Shown: positions 34,401 through 42,600, counted from the first letter of the stretch. The stretch is DNA of 64,000 bases from Pseudazoarcus pumilus (GCF_002872475.1 NZ_CP025682.1:124001-188000), one strand, 5' to 3'. The notes: generated from the sequence alone by a model not told the origin. Numbers and translations: made by a program.

Positions 34401-34512
34401 AACAACCTCCTTGCGGCCGTCGCCCACCGTGGCATGCGTGACGGGCCTTCTTTGTGCGCGCCGTCGCCGGCGGTAAGATGCCGGCTCGACGTTCCGTCCC
34501 CGGCCCCCGAAC

Positions 34513-34797
34513 ATGCGACATCGCTGCAAACGCAACGAACGCCTCTACCAGATCGCCCTGCGCTCGGACTGGGCCTTCTCGGCCAAGCTCGCCGCAGGCG
34601 GGCTGGCGATCGGCGTGTTCCTCGTGCCGACCATTCTCGTCGGTACCGACAACCCGACGTTGCAGCCGCTGGCTGGCACCATCCGCTTTCTCGGCCTGAT
34701 CTTCACCGTGGCCTTCGTCGGCATCGCCATCCGTCGCTATCTCGCGCAGCGCCGCGAGGCGCAGGCGCCGGCGGGCGACGACAAGGATCCGGAATGA
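34513..34797 (+). CDS. Small inner-membrane protein, unknown function
   Basis: 94-residue protein with a basic N-terminus (MRHRCKRNERLYQIALRSDW), two hydrophobic helices (about 25-45 and 55-72) and a charged tail. I do not recognise the family. It overlaps the following MOSC gene by 4 nt (ATGA), supporting expression. It diverges from the NlpE/META gene across 112 bp. Confidence 0.65.
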   Translation: MRHRCKRNERLYQIALRSDWAFSAKLAAGGLAIGVFLVPTILVGTDNPTLQPLAGTIRFLGLIFTVAFVGIAIRRYLAQRREAQAPAGDDKDPE

Positions 34798-35354
34798 GCA
34801 GCGGCGAGGACATCGATCTCGACGAGCCTTCGATGCGCAACATCGCCGCGCGTCACCCGCACGCGGGTCGGGTCGAGGCCATTTTCCTGCGTCCGGCGCG
34901 CATGCAGCCGATAAAGTCTGTAACGGAAATCGAAGCGCTTGCCGAACGCGGGCTGGATGGCGACCGCGCATCCTTCGCACTGCCTTCGCGTCCCGGCGGT
35001 GGCAAGCGTCAGGTTACGCTGATCCAGGCCGAACACCTGCCTGTCATCGCTGCGCTGGCCGGCCACGCCTCGGTCGATGCGGCCGATTTGCGCCGCAACC
35101 TCGTCATCTCGGGACTCAATCTGCTCGCCACCCGCAGCCTGTTCAAGGACCGTCCACTGGTGTTGCAGGTCGGTGCGGCCGTGTTCGAAATCACCGGCAG
35201 CTGCGATCCGTGCTCGCGCATGGAGGAGGTGCTCGGTCCCGGCGGCTTCAACGCGATGCGCGGCCACGGCGGTGTCACCTCGCGCGTACTGCACGGTGGC
35301 CGCATCCGGGTGGGCGACGAGGTGCGCTGCGTGCTGCAAGCTCGGCCATCCTGA
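34794..35354 (+). CDS. MOSC-domain protein
   Basis: 186-residue stand-alone MOSC (MoCo sulfurase C-terminal) domain protein. Motifs visible are the early GLDGDRA, QVTLIQAEHL, LRRNLVISGLNLL and the ITGSCDPCSRMEEVLGPGGFNAMRGHGGV stretch with the conserved Cys thought to carry sulfur. Stand-alone bacterial MOSC proteins are linked to molybdenum cofactor or N-hydroxylated base metabolism; the exact role is not readable. It is translationally coupled to the small membrane protein and ends 3 nt before the convergent MATE gene's stop. Confidence 0.85.
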   Translation: MSSGEDIDLDEPSMRNIAARHPHAGRVEAIFLRPARMQPIKSVTEIEALAERGLDGDRASFALPSRPGGGKRQVTLIQAEHLPVIAALAGHASVDAADLRRNLVISGLNLLATRSLFKDRPLVLQVGAAVFEITGSCDPCSRMEEVLGPGGFNAMRGHGGVTSRVLHGGRIRVGDEVRCVLQARPS

Positions 35355-35357
35355 TCG

Positions 35358-36683
35358 TCAGGTGTCCAAGGCTCTTGTCAGCCGCGGGTAGTACCGACCC
35401 AGCGTCAGCGCACGTGCCACGTAGCAAACGTGGTAGGCCGCCCACAGCCCGTGGTTGCCCCAGCCGCGCAGCGCCCACCAGGCGGCGAGGAAGATCGCCA
35501 GCGACGCGAGCATCGCGTTGCGCATCTCGGCCGAGCGCGTCGCGCCGATGAAGATGCCGTCGAGCTGGAAGGCCCAGACACCGATCAGCGGCGCCATTGC
35601 CGCCCACGCCAGATGCTCGCGCGCGGCCAGCCGTGTGGCCGGGTCGACGGTCAGCACGTCGATCGCCAGCGGACCCGCGAGCAAAAAGGCGAGCGACAGC
35701 ACGCCGGCCAGCAGCACGGCCCAGAACGTGGTCAAAAACACCGCCGAATCGAGCAGCGCGCGTCGCGCCGCGCCTACCGCACGCCCTACCAGCGCCTCGG
35801 CCGCGAAGGCCAGGCCGTCGAGAAAGTACGAGGCGGTGGCGATGAAATGCATCAGCACCGCGTTGGCGGCCAGCACCACCTCGCCCTGACGCGCACCCTG
35901 GGCGACGAACCACAGCAGCACGAAGATCAGCGCCATCGAGCGGATCATGATGTCGCGATTGACCGCCAACGTGCGCGCCAGCCGCGCTGCGTCGAGCAGC
36001 CGGGCACGCGACAAGCGCCCGTCCACGCCGCGTGCATGCACCCAAGCCACGCCCAAACCGATCACGGCCGCAATCGACTCGGCCAGCAGCGTGCCCAGCG
36101 CGACGCCGGCCACGCCCATGCCCAGGCCCAGCACGAACAGCAGGTCGAGCGCCACATTGGACAGGTTCAGCGTCAGTTGCAGCACCAGCGCAGTGCCTGA
36201 GCGCCCCTGACCGATGAACCAGCCCAGCAGCGCGTAGTTGGCGAGCGTCATGGGCGCGGCCCAGATGCGGATGTCGAAGTATTCGCGCGCCAGCGCCTCG
36301 ACGCGCTCGCTGCCGTCGAGCAGGGCGAAGGCGGTTTCGCGGATCGGCCATTGCAGCGCGATCAACCCGGCGCCGACGACACCGGCGATCAGCATTGCCC
36401 GACCCAGACAGGCCAGCAGCTCGTCACCGTCACGAGCGCCCAGCGCCTGCGCGGTCAGCCCGGTAGTGCCCATGCGCAGAAAGCCGAAGGCCCAGAACAC
36501 GAAGGTGAACACCAGTGCCGCGACCGCGACCGCGCCGATATGCGCCGGATCGGGGATCTGACCGACGACCGCCGTATCCACGATACCGATCAGCGGTGTC
36601 GACACGTTGGACAGCATCACCGGCACGGCAAGTGCGAGCACGCTGCGGTGGGTCGGCCGGGGGTGGTCGTCCAGGGCGGTCAT
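35358..36683 (-). CDS. MATE-family efflux transporter, DinF-like
   Basis: 441-residue polytopic inner-membrane protein with about twelve hydrophobic segments in two similar halves. Typical MATE features are LALAVPVMLSNVSTPLIGIVDTAVVG at the N-terminus, GFLRMGTTGLTAQALGARD, and YFLDGLAFAAEALVGRAVGA in the second half. The pattern fits the DinF subgroup. MATE pumps export cationic drugs or metabolites using Na+ or H+ gradients; the substrate here is unknown. The ATG at 36681-36683 is preferred over a further 14 in-frame codons upstream that add a charged, non-conserved leader. Confidence 0.9.
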   Translation of the reverse strand: MTALDDHPRPTHRSVLALAVPVMLSNVSTPLIGIVDTAVVGQIPDPAHIGAVAVAALVFTFVFWAFGFLRMGTTGLTAQALGARDGDELLACLGRAMLIAGVVGAGLIALQWPIRETAFALLDGSERVEALAREYFDIRIWAAPMTLANYALLGWFIGQGRSGTALVLQLTLNLSNVALDLLFVLGLGMGVAGVALGTLLAESIAAVIGLGVAWVHARGVDGRLSRARLLDAARLARTLAVNRDIMIRSMALIFVLLWFVAQGARQGEVVLAANAVLMHFIATASYFLDGLAFAAEALVGRAVGAARRALLDSAVFLTTFWAVLLAGVLSLAFLLAGPLAIDVLTVDPATRLAAREHLAWAAMAPLIGVWAFQLDGIFIGATRSAEMRNAMLASLAIFLAAWWALRGWGNHGLWAAYHVCYVARALTLGRYYPRLTRALDT

Positions 36684-36791
36684 GGGCCGATGATACGACC
36701 GCAGCGAACGGATCGCGGGCGTCAAATTCGCTTACCGACGCCGCCTACGACGAACGGATAGAATGCGGCAACCTCCACTCCTCGAAAACCG

Positions 36792-37787
36792 ATGACTCTT
36801 CGTTCGCTCGGTCTCGTACTCGTTTCGCTCGGCTTCGTCGCTCCGCTCGCGCATGCGCAGGAAGACGAAAGGCCACAGGGCACACTCAGCCTGGTTGTCG
36901 AGAACGACCTGTTCTACGACGTCGACCGGCACTACACCAATGGTGTGCGTTTCGCCTGGGTGCCGGACCAACGCCGGCCCGTGCCCGAGTGGGCGCGGCG
37001 CGTGGCCGGCATCATGCCGTGGTATCCGGAGAAGAAGACCATCCGCTACGGCTACGCCTTCGGTCAGAGCCTGTTCACGCCCAGCGACATCGAGGTGGAG
37101 GATCCGGCGCGGGGCGAGCGCCCATATGCCGGCTGGCTGTATGGTGCGATCGGTCTCGGTGTGGAGCGCGGGCGCGTGGTCGACCAGTTCGGCCTGTCCA
37201 TCGGCGTGGTCGGGCCGGCGGCGCTCGGCGAGCAGACGCAGAAGTTCGTGCACAAGAACGTGGGTTCGCCCAGGCCACTGGGCTGGGATACGCAGCTGAA
37301 GAACGAACTGGGCGTGGTGGCGACCTGGCAGCGCAGCTGGCAGGGCCTGGCGCGCACCCGGCTGCTCGGGCACGAGGCGGATTTCTCGGCGCACTCGGGC
37401 ATCGCCCTGGGCAACGTGTTCACGTATTTCGGCAGCGGATTCATGCTGCGATTCGGCCCCAGCCTGCCCAACGACTACGGCCCGCCACGCATTCAGCCGG
37501 GTCTTCCCGGTTCCAGCGACTTCGCGCCCCCGCGCGACTTTCGCTGGTATGCCTTCGCCGGCGCCGAAGGGCGAGCCGTGGGGCGCAACATCTTCCTCGA
37601 CGGCAACACCTTCCGCGACAGCCGCAGTGTCGACAAGAAACGTCTCGTCGGCGACGTGCAGGTCGGTCTGGTACTCGACTGGCGCGACGTGCGCGTGGCC
37701 TTCACGCACGTGTGGCGCTCGCGCGAATTCCACGGGCAGGACGGCGCCGACAAGTTCGGTGCAATCTCGCTGTCGTTCAAGCTGTAG
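36792..37787 (+). CDS. LpxR-family lipid A deacylase (DUF2219) outer-membrane protein
   Basis: 331-residue precursor with a signal peptide (MTLRSLGLVLVSLGFVAPLAHA) and a C-terminal strand ending FKL, typical of beta-barrels. The conserved ENDLFYDVDRHYTNGVRFAW and GQSLFTPSD stretches match the LpxR family, outer-membrane hydrolases that remove the 3'-acyloxyacyl group of lipid A. The Asn-Asp pair near the N-terminus corresponds to active-site residues in that family. Activity here is inferred. The 3' end overlaps the convergent DUF6498 gene by 11 nt. Confidence 0.85.
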   Translation: MTLRSLGLVLVSLGFVAPLAHAQEDERPQGTLSLVVENDLFYDVDRHYTNGVRFAWVPDQRRPVPEWARRVAGIMPWYPEKKTIRYGYAFGQSLFTPSDIEVEDPARGERPYAGWLYGAIGLGVERGRVVDQFGLSIGVVGPAALGEQTQKFVHKNVGSPRPLGWDTQLKNELGVVATWQRSWQGLARTRLLGHEADFSAHSGIALGNVFTYFGSGFMLRFGPSLPNDYGPPRIQPGLPGSSDFAPPRDFRWYAFAGAEGRAVGRNIFLDGNTFRDSRSVDKKRLVGDVQVGLVLDWRDVRVAFTHVWRSREFHGQDGADKFGAISLSFKL

Positions 37788-38472
37788 CGCCTGCCCGGCG
37801 TCGATCGCGGTGTGCCTTGCGATGCTGGTGCACGTCGATGGCGGTTTTCATGCCGACCAGTAGCAACAGCGCGGGCGCGACGGTGGTGGCGCCGGTCTCG
37901 ATGATCGCCATGGCGCCGAGAATGATGGCGATGTGCAGTGCGACGATGCGCTTGTAAGGGTCGAACATGATGTCGTCGGCGTCGCGACCGTCGTCCTCAC
38001 GGTCGATGAAGTGATGGTAAAGCGTCGACACCCCATGGCTGACGACAAAAGCCAGCAGCGGCAGGCTGAACAGGCCGGGCATCTCGTTGGCGATCCAGCC
38101 GAACTGGCTGGCGAGCATGCGAAAGGGCATCAGCAGCACGAAGCCTTCGTCATCGAAATCCTCCGGCGGTGCCTCGCCGGGCAGATCGGTGAGGGTGAGG
38201 ATGAAGATGCCGTGGCCGGCGCAGAAGAACGAGTAATGAAAGCTGAAGAAGGCCGACTGCGGCAGCACGCGCAGACCGCCGGCGTGCAGCATGCGCAGCA
38301 GCGTCCAGCCGCCGACGACGAGGTTCTCCAGCCAGTACAGCAAGAGCAGGTAGTGGGCATCCCAGCCGAAGAACAGCACGCCGACCGCGGGCGCAAGGTT
38401 GGCCAGAATCAGCACGGCGAGCGGAATGCGGTCGAGGCGCTCGGGGTTGGCGAGAACAGGGTCGGCGGGCAT
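37777..38472 (-). CDS. DUF6498-type integral membrane protein
   Basis: 231-residue membrane protein with six or so hydrophobic segments. The N-terminal LAVLILANLAPAVGVLFFGWDAHYLLLLYWLENLVVGGWTLLRML is the hallmark of the family, and the C-terminus is His/Arg-rich. Function unknown. It lies downstream of, and in the same direction as, the MocR-like regulator, 38 nt away, and could be the last gene of that operon. It overlaps the lpxR-like gene by 11 nt convergently. Confidence 0.72.
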   Translation of the reverse strand: MPADPVLANPERLDRIPLAVLILANLAPAVGVLFFGWDAHYLLLLYWLENLVVGGWTLLRMLHAGGLRVLPQSAFFSFHYSFFCAGHGIFILTLTDLPGEAPPEDFDDEGFVLLMPFRMLASQFGWIANEMPGLFSLPLLAFVVSHGVSTLYHHFIDREDDGRDADDIMFDPYKRIVALHIAIILGAMAIIETGATTVAPALLLLVGMKTAIDVHQHRKAHRDRRRAGATA

Positions 38473-38510
38473 CAGGCCATGGTAAGCGTATCGACCGGGT
38501 TCGTGCTCGC

Positions 38511-39803
38511 TCAGTCCGCGTGGCCGGGCGTCGACACGCGCACACAGTTGGCGTAGCGCCTGTGAGCTGAAAAGCGCTCTCCCGGTTCGATGCGAAACTG
38601 CGCCGCGTGCGCCTGCCGCCAGGCGGTGGCTTCGGATTCGGTGTCGAAGCGCACCCACAGTGAGAGGCCGCCGTTCGGCGGCAAGGCTTGTGCTCCCGCG
38701 GGCAGGCATGCGTGCAGCTTGCCCGAGCATTTGCGCACTTCGGCGCGCATTTCGCGCCGCAGCGCTCGCAGATGACGATCATAGTCACCACTGCGCAGCG
38801 TCTGCTCGACCGCACGCTGGACCAGCGGCGAGGGCTGCGCGGCAATGGTTGTGGCCAGTTCGGCCAGCCGTGGGGCGTGTTCTCTGGCCAGCATCCAGCC
38901 CAGTCGCCGCCCCAGGCCGAGGCCGATGGCGAAGTCGCCACAGACCACGTGCGTGTCGCGCCTCCCGTCGCGCGCGAGCAGCGGCGCGCGGGCGCCATGC
39001 GCGAGATCACCCCCCGTGTCGTCCTCGATGAGCAGGGTGCGATGGTGTTCGAGCAGACGCACGATGCGCACGCGCCGTGCCTCGTCCAGATTGCGACCGC
39101 CCGGCTGCGCACAGTTGGCGGCCAGCACGCAGGCGGCCGGCGCGTACTCGCTCAGGGCATGCGCCATGCGCGTCGGATCGGGGCCGTCGGGGCTGTGCAC
39201 TTCGATCAAGTGGCGACCGCTGCGTTGCACCGCGTCGATGAGTTCCGGCGCACACGGCGTGATGAGCAGGACGCGCGCATCCGGACGCGTCAATGCGGTC
39301 AGCGCCAGTGCAACCATTGCTGCGCCGCCCACGGTGATGAGCAACTCGTCGGGGTCGCACAGGCCGTAGGGCGAGATCAGCCGACGGGCGATCTGGCGCC
39401 GCAGTTCGGGATCGCCCTGTGGGGGGAAGTCGCCGGTGAGCAGACGCGGGTCGCGCCGTGCCAGGCGCACCAGGCGCTGGTTTACGTCGGCCAGTGCGCG
39501 CAGCGAGGCGCGCGGAAGCGGCGGCATGTGCGGCGCGTCGGTGACGTTGACGAGACTCGCGGGCGAATTCGTGCACTCGACGAAGAAGCCTGTGCCGTGG
39601 CGTGGCGCGATGTGGCCCGCCTCTTCCAGCAGGCGATAGGTACGCAGTGCCGTGGCCATGCCGATGCCGTGTTCGGCGGCGAAGCCGCGGATCGACGGGA
39701 GGCGTTCGCCGGGACGGAGCACGCCGCGCTCGATCGCTTCGCGCAGGCGATGCGCGAGCTCGACGAAGCGGTGGTGCGCGCCGCCGTGCGGCGAGAGCGT
39801 CAC
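38511..39803 (-). CDS. MocR-type GntR regulator with degenerate aminotransferase domain (PLP lysine absent)
   Basis: 430 residues. The N-terminal winged helix (about 10-75: RLREAIERGVLRPGERLPSIRGFAAEHGIGMATALRTYRLLE) is a GntR/MocR DNA-binding domain, joined to a fold-type I aminotransferase-like domain. At the site that normally reads SxSK with the Schiff-base lysine, the sequence is CGDFAIGLGLGRRLGW: Ile293 replaces Lys (codon ATC, complement of 38925-38927). The EDDxY motif is also altered (EDDTGGDL), as is NPxG (CAQPGG). It should not bind PLP covalently. The GTG start overlaps the stop of the NsrR-like gene, so the two regulators are coupled. Confidence 0.85.
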   Translation of the reverse strand: MTLSPHGGAHHRFVELAHRLREAIERGVLRPGERLPSIRGFAAEHGIGMATALRTYRLLEEAGHIAPRHGTGFFVECTNSPASLVNVTDAPHMPPLPRASLRALADVNQRLVRLARRDPRLLTGDFPPQGDPELRRQIARRLISPYGLCDPDELLITVGGAAMVALALTALTRPDARVLLITPCAPELIDAVQRSGRHLIEVHSPDGPDPTRMAHALSEYAPAACVLAANCAQPGGRNLDEARRVRIVRLLEHHRTLLIEDDTGGDLAHGARAPLLARDGRRDTHVVCGDFAIGLGLGRRLGWMLAREHAPRLAELATTIAAQPSPLVQRAVEQTLRSGDYDRHLRALRREMRAEVRKCSGKLHACLPAGAQALPPNGGLSLWVRFDTESEATAWRQAHAAQFRIEPGERFSAHRRYANCVRVSTPGHAD

Positions 39804-40270
39804 GGCGGCGCGGCTCGGCGTGCGCGGGCCGCGGGCGGATGCACGGTGATGAGCTTGGCGCCGAGCGAACGGTTCTGGATCAGGTCGCGCAGGGAATGGC
39901 GTTCCAGCGTGGCGAGGAAGTTACGGGTGGCCTCGCGCAGCAGGCTGCGCAGCACGCACTCGGGAAACAGCGGGCAGTCCGAATGCGTCTCGCCCAGGCA
40001 TTCGACGATGTCGAAATCGGGTTCGCACTCGCGCACCACTTCGCCCAGATTGATCAGCGCGGCGTCGCGTGACAGTTCGAGTCCGCCGCCGTTGCCGCGC
40101 ACCGTGTGCACGTAGCCGCGCGCGGCCAGATGGCTGACGACCTTCATCAGATAGGTGCGCGAGACGTCGTAGGCATCGGCGATCTCCGCGATGGTGACGC
40201 GCTCGTCACCACGAAAGCCCAGATACATCAGCACCCGCAGCGAGTAGTCGGTGAAGTGGGACAACTGCAT
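39800..40270 (-). CDS. nsrR: Rrf2-family transcriptional regulator, NsrR-like (NO sensing)
   Basis: 156-residue Rrf2 protein. It starts MQLSHFTDYSLRVLMYLGFR, the usual NsrR opening, with a winged helix to about residue 65 (RTYLMKVVSHLAARGYVHTVRGNGGG). Three cysteines for an Fe-S cluster follow: Cys91, Cys99 and Cys105 (C-x7-C-x5-C). NsrR represses nitrosative-stress genes and is relieved when NO attacks its cluster. Divergent placement beside nirK supports this identity over IscR. An alternative is another nitrite/NO-responsive Rrf2 regulator. A 23-bp operator-like repeat lies 230 bp away, before nirK. Confidence 0.83.
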   Translation of the reverse strand: MQLSHFTDYSLRVLMYLGFRGDERVTIAEIADAYDVSRTYLMKVVSHLAARGYVHTVRGNGGGLELSRDAALINLGEVVRECEPDFDIVECLGETHSDCPLFPECVLRSLLREATRNFLATLERHSLRDLIQNRSLGAKLITVHPPAARARRAAPP

Positions 40271-40316
40271 CCGCCAGGTTCCACAAATTGCGCCGTGCGC
40301 GATGTTTCGGTTGTCT

Positions 40317-40345
40317 CATACATGCGTATAAAACGCAAGTTTCAA
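40317..40345 (-). promoter_or_regulatory. Putative promoter of the nsrR-like/MocR-like operon
   Basis: On the minus strand TTGAAA (40340-40345) and TGTATG (40317-40322) are 17 bp apart, 47 nt before the nsrR-like ATG. The spacer includes an AT-rich GTTTTATACG. The -10 match is modest. Confidence 0.4.
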
Positions 40346-40499
40346 CAATGAAAGATCACAGATGGCAGGGTTGATAGAGGCCGGTTCGTGAATGGATCTC
40401 GAGCCGAAAACCCGTACAAAACCCATAAATACCCGGCTTAACGAGTGTGCTCGGGAAAAATCCGCCGAACTGTGTTTGAGCCTTTGTTGTGGACGCTGG

Positions 40500-40522
40500 A
40501 AGATTCGTTAAGAAAGAATCTT
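40500..40522. promoter_or_regulatory. 23-bp inverted repeat upstream of nirK, candidate NsrR operator
   Basis: Perfect 7-bp arms AAGATTC and GAATCTT flank a 9-nt spacer, giving a 23-bp element ending 48 nt before the nirK ATG. Known NsrR sites are 11-bp half-sites AAGATGYATTT in inverted repeat with one central base, also 23 bp. Each half here matches that consensus at about 8 of 11 positions. The divergent NsrR-like gene strengthens the assignment. Confidence 0.65.
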
Positions 40523-40530
40523 TGAAAAAC

Positions 40531-40550
40531 GGGAGCGATCCTGCGCTCCC
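40531..40550 (+). promoter_or_regulatory. GC-rich hairpin in the nirK 5' leader
   Basis: GGGAGCG and CGCTCCC (7-bp perfect stem, 6-nt loop) lie between the candidate operator and the ribosome-binding site. There is no T tract, so termination is unlikely. mRNA stabilisation, or a barrier marking the transcript 5' end, is possible. Confidence 0.4.
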
Positions 40551-40570
40551 CCCACCACAGGAGAACCGAC

Positions 40571-41506
40571 ATGAACCTCAAGAAGCTTGCAGCGGCGCTT
40601 GCGTGCTGCGCCTTCCTCTCCCCGGCCCTGGCCGAAACGGTCAAGGTGGAGATGACCGTAAAGGAGGTCGACATCGCTGTCGACAATGCCGGCAACGAGC
40701 GTCGCATGTGGACCTACGAGGGCACCATTCCAGGCCCTCTGGTGCGGGTCACGCAGGGCGACGTGGTCGAGTTCACGCTGCACAACCATCCGGACAACGG
40801 CAACAGCCACTCGATGGACTTTCACGCCGCACGCGTCGACGTGCTCGACGAATTCACCGACGTGAAGCCGGGCGAGAGCAAGAGCTTCAGCTTCTCGGCC
40901 GACTATCCGGGCGTGTTCTTCTACCACTGCGGCAGCGAATCGATGTCGGAGCACATCTCGCGCGGCATGTATGGCGTGATCATTGTCGATCCCAAGGAGG
41001 GATACAGCGACGCCTATCCGAAGCCCGACCGCGAGTACGTGCTGGTGCAGGGTGATCTGTTCGAGGCCGGTGCCAACGCCGAGGACATCACCATGGGCAA
41101 CCGCTGGGAGGGCGTGCTGATCAACGGCAAGGTCTTCCACTACGACCCGGTGCATGACCCCAACGCGAGCCTGACCCTGGAAGCCAAGCCGGGCGAGCGT
41201 GTGCGCCTGTACTACGTCAACGCGATGATCAACGAGGCTGCCGCGATGCACCCGATCGCCGGCATCTGGGATCGCGTGTGGGACAACGGCAACCCGCTCA
41301 ACCTGCGCCACGGCATGCAGACGGTCGAGGTCGCGCCCGCGCACGGCATGGTCATGGACATCATTCCACCCGCGGGGCGGGCGACCAACAACGCCATCGT
41401 CGATCACCGCATGCGCCACGCGTTGAACGGCGGCATCACGGTGCTGATGGCGCACGACCAGGCTGACGCGAGCAAGGGGCGCGGCGAAGCGCTCGTGCTG
41501 CGTTGA
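40571..41506 (+). CDS. nirK: Copper-containing nitrite reductase
   Basis: 311-residue periplasmic precursor (signal peptide to about residue 21) reducing nitrite to NO. Two cupredoxin domains. Ligands line up with characterised NirK. Type 1 copper: His80, Cys120, His128, Met133 (HSMDFH; FYHCGSESMSEHISRGM). Type 2 copper: His85, His119 and His279 (VDHRMRHALNGG). Catalytic pair: Asp83 and His227 (MHPIAGIWDRVW). The MHPIAGIWD segment is of the class II/AniA-like kind, and the short length matches the Nitrosomonas enzyme. It is first in a four-gene operon with two cytochromes c and a multicopper oxidase, behind a candidate NsrR site. Confidence 0.88.
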   Translation: MNLKKLAAALACCAFLSPALAETVKVEMTVKEVDIAVDNAGNERRMWTYEGTIPGPLVRVTQGDVVEFTLHNHPDNGNSHSMDFHAARVDVLDEFTDVKPGESKSFSFSADYPGVFFYHCGSESMSEHISRGMYGVIIVDPKEGYSDAYPKPDREYVLVQGDLFEAGANAEDITMGNRWEGVLINGKVFHYDPVHDPNASLTLEAKPGERVRLYYVNAMINEAAAMHPIAGIWDRVWDNGNPLNLRHGMQTVEVAPAHGMVMDIIPPAGRATNNAIVDHRMRHALNGGITVLMAHDQADASKGRGEALVLR

Positions 41507-41538
41507 GTCGGGCGAGCGCGCACAACGGAGGACGCAAC

Positions 41539-42216
41539 ATGAACACCTTCACCAAGGCCATTGCGGCGGCGCTGGCGTTCGCGCTGACGCCGGTCGCCTA
41601 CGCCGGCACCGAGGCTTTCGTGGCCGAGAACTGCGCCGGCTGTCACGCCCTGTCGCGCAACGACGCGGGCAGCCGTGCCGAGCTTCTCGGCCCGCCGCTG
41701 TTTCATGCCGGAGCCAAGTTCCGCAAGGACTGGATGGTGCGCTGGCTGCAGTCGCCCACGCGCATCTACCCGGCGGGCTGGTTCCCCCCGCGCCACATCG
41801 AGAGCACGCCCGAGGGCGACGTGATCGATGCCGCGAGTCTTGTCGACCACCCGGCGCTCGACGCCGAGCGCGCGCAGGCGGTCGCCGACTGGCTGGCCAC
41901 CCTGCCCGCACCCGAAGGCGTGGAGCTGTCGACCGACTACACGCCGGCCAAGGTCGCAATGCGCATGGGTCAGCTCGACTTCCGGCGCTTCAAGGGCTGT
42001 GTCGCCTGCCACCGCGATGAGCCCGACAGCGGCGGCGTTTCCGGGCCAGAACTGTACACCGCGTGGGAGCGGCTGCAGCCCGGCTACCTGCTGAACTACA
42101 TCGGTGATCCGGACGCCTGGCACGATCAGCCGCTGATGCCGGTGCTCGAGATGAACGAGCAGGCCGTGCAGAAGCTGGTCAATTATCTCTACACCATCGC
42201 GGAGACTCAGCCATGA
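41539..42216 (+). CDS. Diheme c-type cytochrome of the nirK cluster
   Basis: 225-residue secreted cytochrome with a signal peptide (about residues 1-23, ending VAYAG). Two CxxCH heme sites are present: CAGCH near residue 32 and CVACH near residue 155. Candidate axial methionines are in the C-terminal part (PLMPVLEM). It corresponds in type to the diheme cytochrome of the Nitrosomonas ncgABC-nirK cluster and probably delivers electrons to NirK or takes them from the oxidase. A GGAGGA site (41527-41532) precedes the ATG. Its stop overlaps the next cytochrome gene by 4 nt. Confidence 0.88.
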   Translation: MNTFTKAIAAALAFALTPVAYAGTEAFVAENCAGCHALSRNDAGSRAELLGPPLFHAGAKFRKDWMVRWLQSPTRIYPAGWFPPRHIESTPEGDVIDAASLVDHPALDAERAQAVADWLATLPAPEGVELSTDYTPAKVAMRMGQLDFRRFKGCVACHRDEPDSGGVSGPELYTAWERLQPGYLLNYIGDPDAWHDQPLMPVLEMNEQAVQKLVNYLYTIAETQP

Positions 42217-42554
42217 AGCGCATCGCAGCAATCGCCCTGACCGCGTGCCTGGTCGCGCCGGCGATGGCCGGCGACGACGGTGCCGAGCTGTACCGCAGCT
42301 ACTGCGTGCAGTGCCACGGCTCGGCCGGCGACGGCAAGGGCATCAACGCCCCGCACATGTCGGTCGCGCCGCGCGACCACAGCGATCCTACCGAGATGTC
42401 CGGTCGCTCCGACGAGGAGCTGTTCAAGGTCATCAAGCACGGCGGCAAGTCGATCAACCAGTCGGTGCTGATGCCCGCCTGGGGACACACGCTGGACGAC
42501 GAGCAGATTCACGCGCTGGTCGGCCATCTGCGCCGCCTGTGCTGTGGCGGCTGA
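42213..42554 (+). CDS. Monoheme c-type cytochrome of the nirK cluster
   Basis: 113-residue class I cytochrome c precursor. A signal peptide (MKRIAAIALTACLVAPAMA) precedes a single heme site CVQCH near residue 31 and a likely axial Met in SVLMPAWGHTL. The C-terminus has two extra adjacent cysteines (RRLCCGG). It is coupled to the diheme cytochrome by an ATGA overlap and lies 46 nt upstream of the multicopper oxidase. Role: small periplasmic electron carrier for NirK (inferred). Confidence 0.88.
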   Translation: MKRIAAIALTACLVAPAMAGDDGAELYRSYCVQCHGSAGDGKGINAPHMSVAPRDHSDPTEMSGRSDEELFKVIKHGGKSINQSVLMPAWGHTLDDEQIHALVGHLRRLCCGG

Positions 42555-42600
42555 CACGACGAAATCGCGGGTCGACGACCCGCCGACGAGGAAACACACC

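Larger units (their letters stand above)
40271..40570. other. 300-bp divergent control region between nsrR-like and nirK genes
   Basis: No gene is seen. The region is AT-rich relative to its surroundings. It holds a probable minus-strand promoter (40317-40345), the 23-bp inverted repeat at 40500-40522, a GC hairpin at 40531-40550, and the ribosome-binding site AGGAG at 40559-40563. I found no clean FNR/NNR box (TTGAT-N4-ATCAA). Confidence 0.6.

Noticed and set aside
41249-41284. Apparent loss of the catalytic His of NirK in MHPIAGIWDRVW
   Set aside because: Counting from the type 2 ligand His279 back by about 51 residues places the catalytic His at His227 (first His of the segment), which is present; the differing position corresponds to a non-catalytic residue, as in class II NirK.
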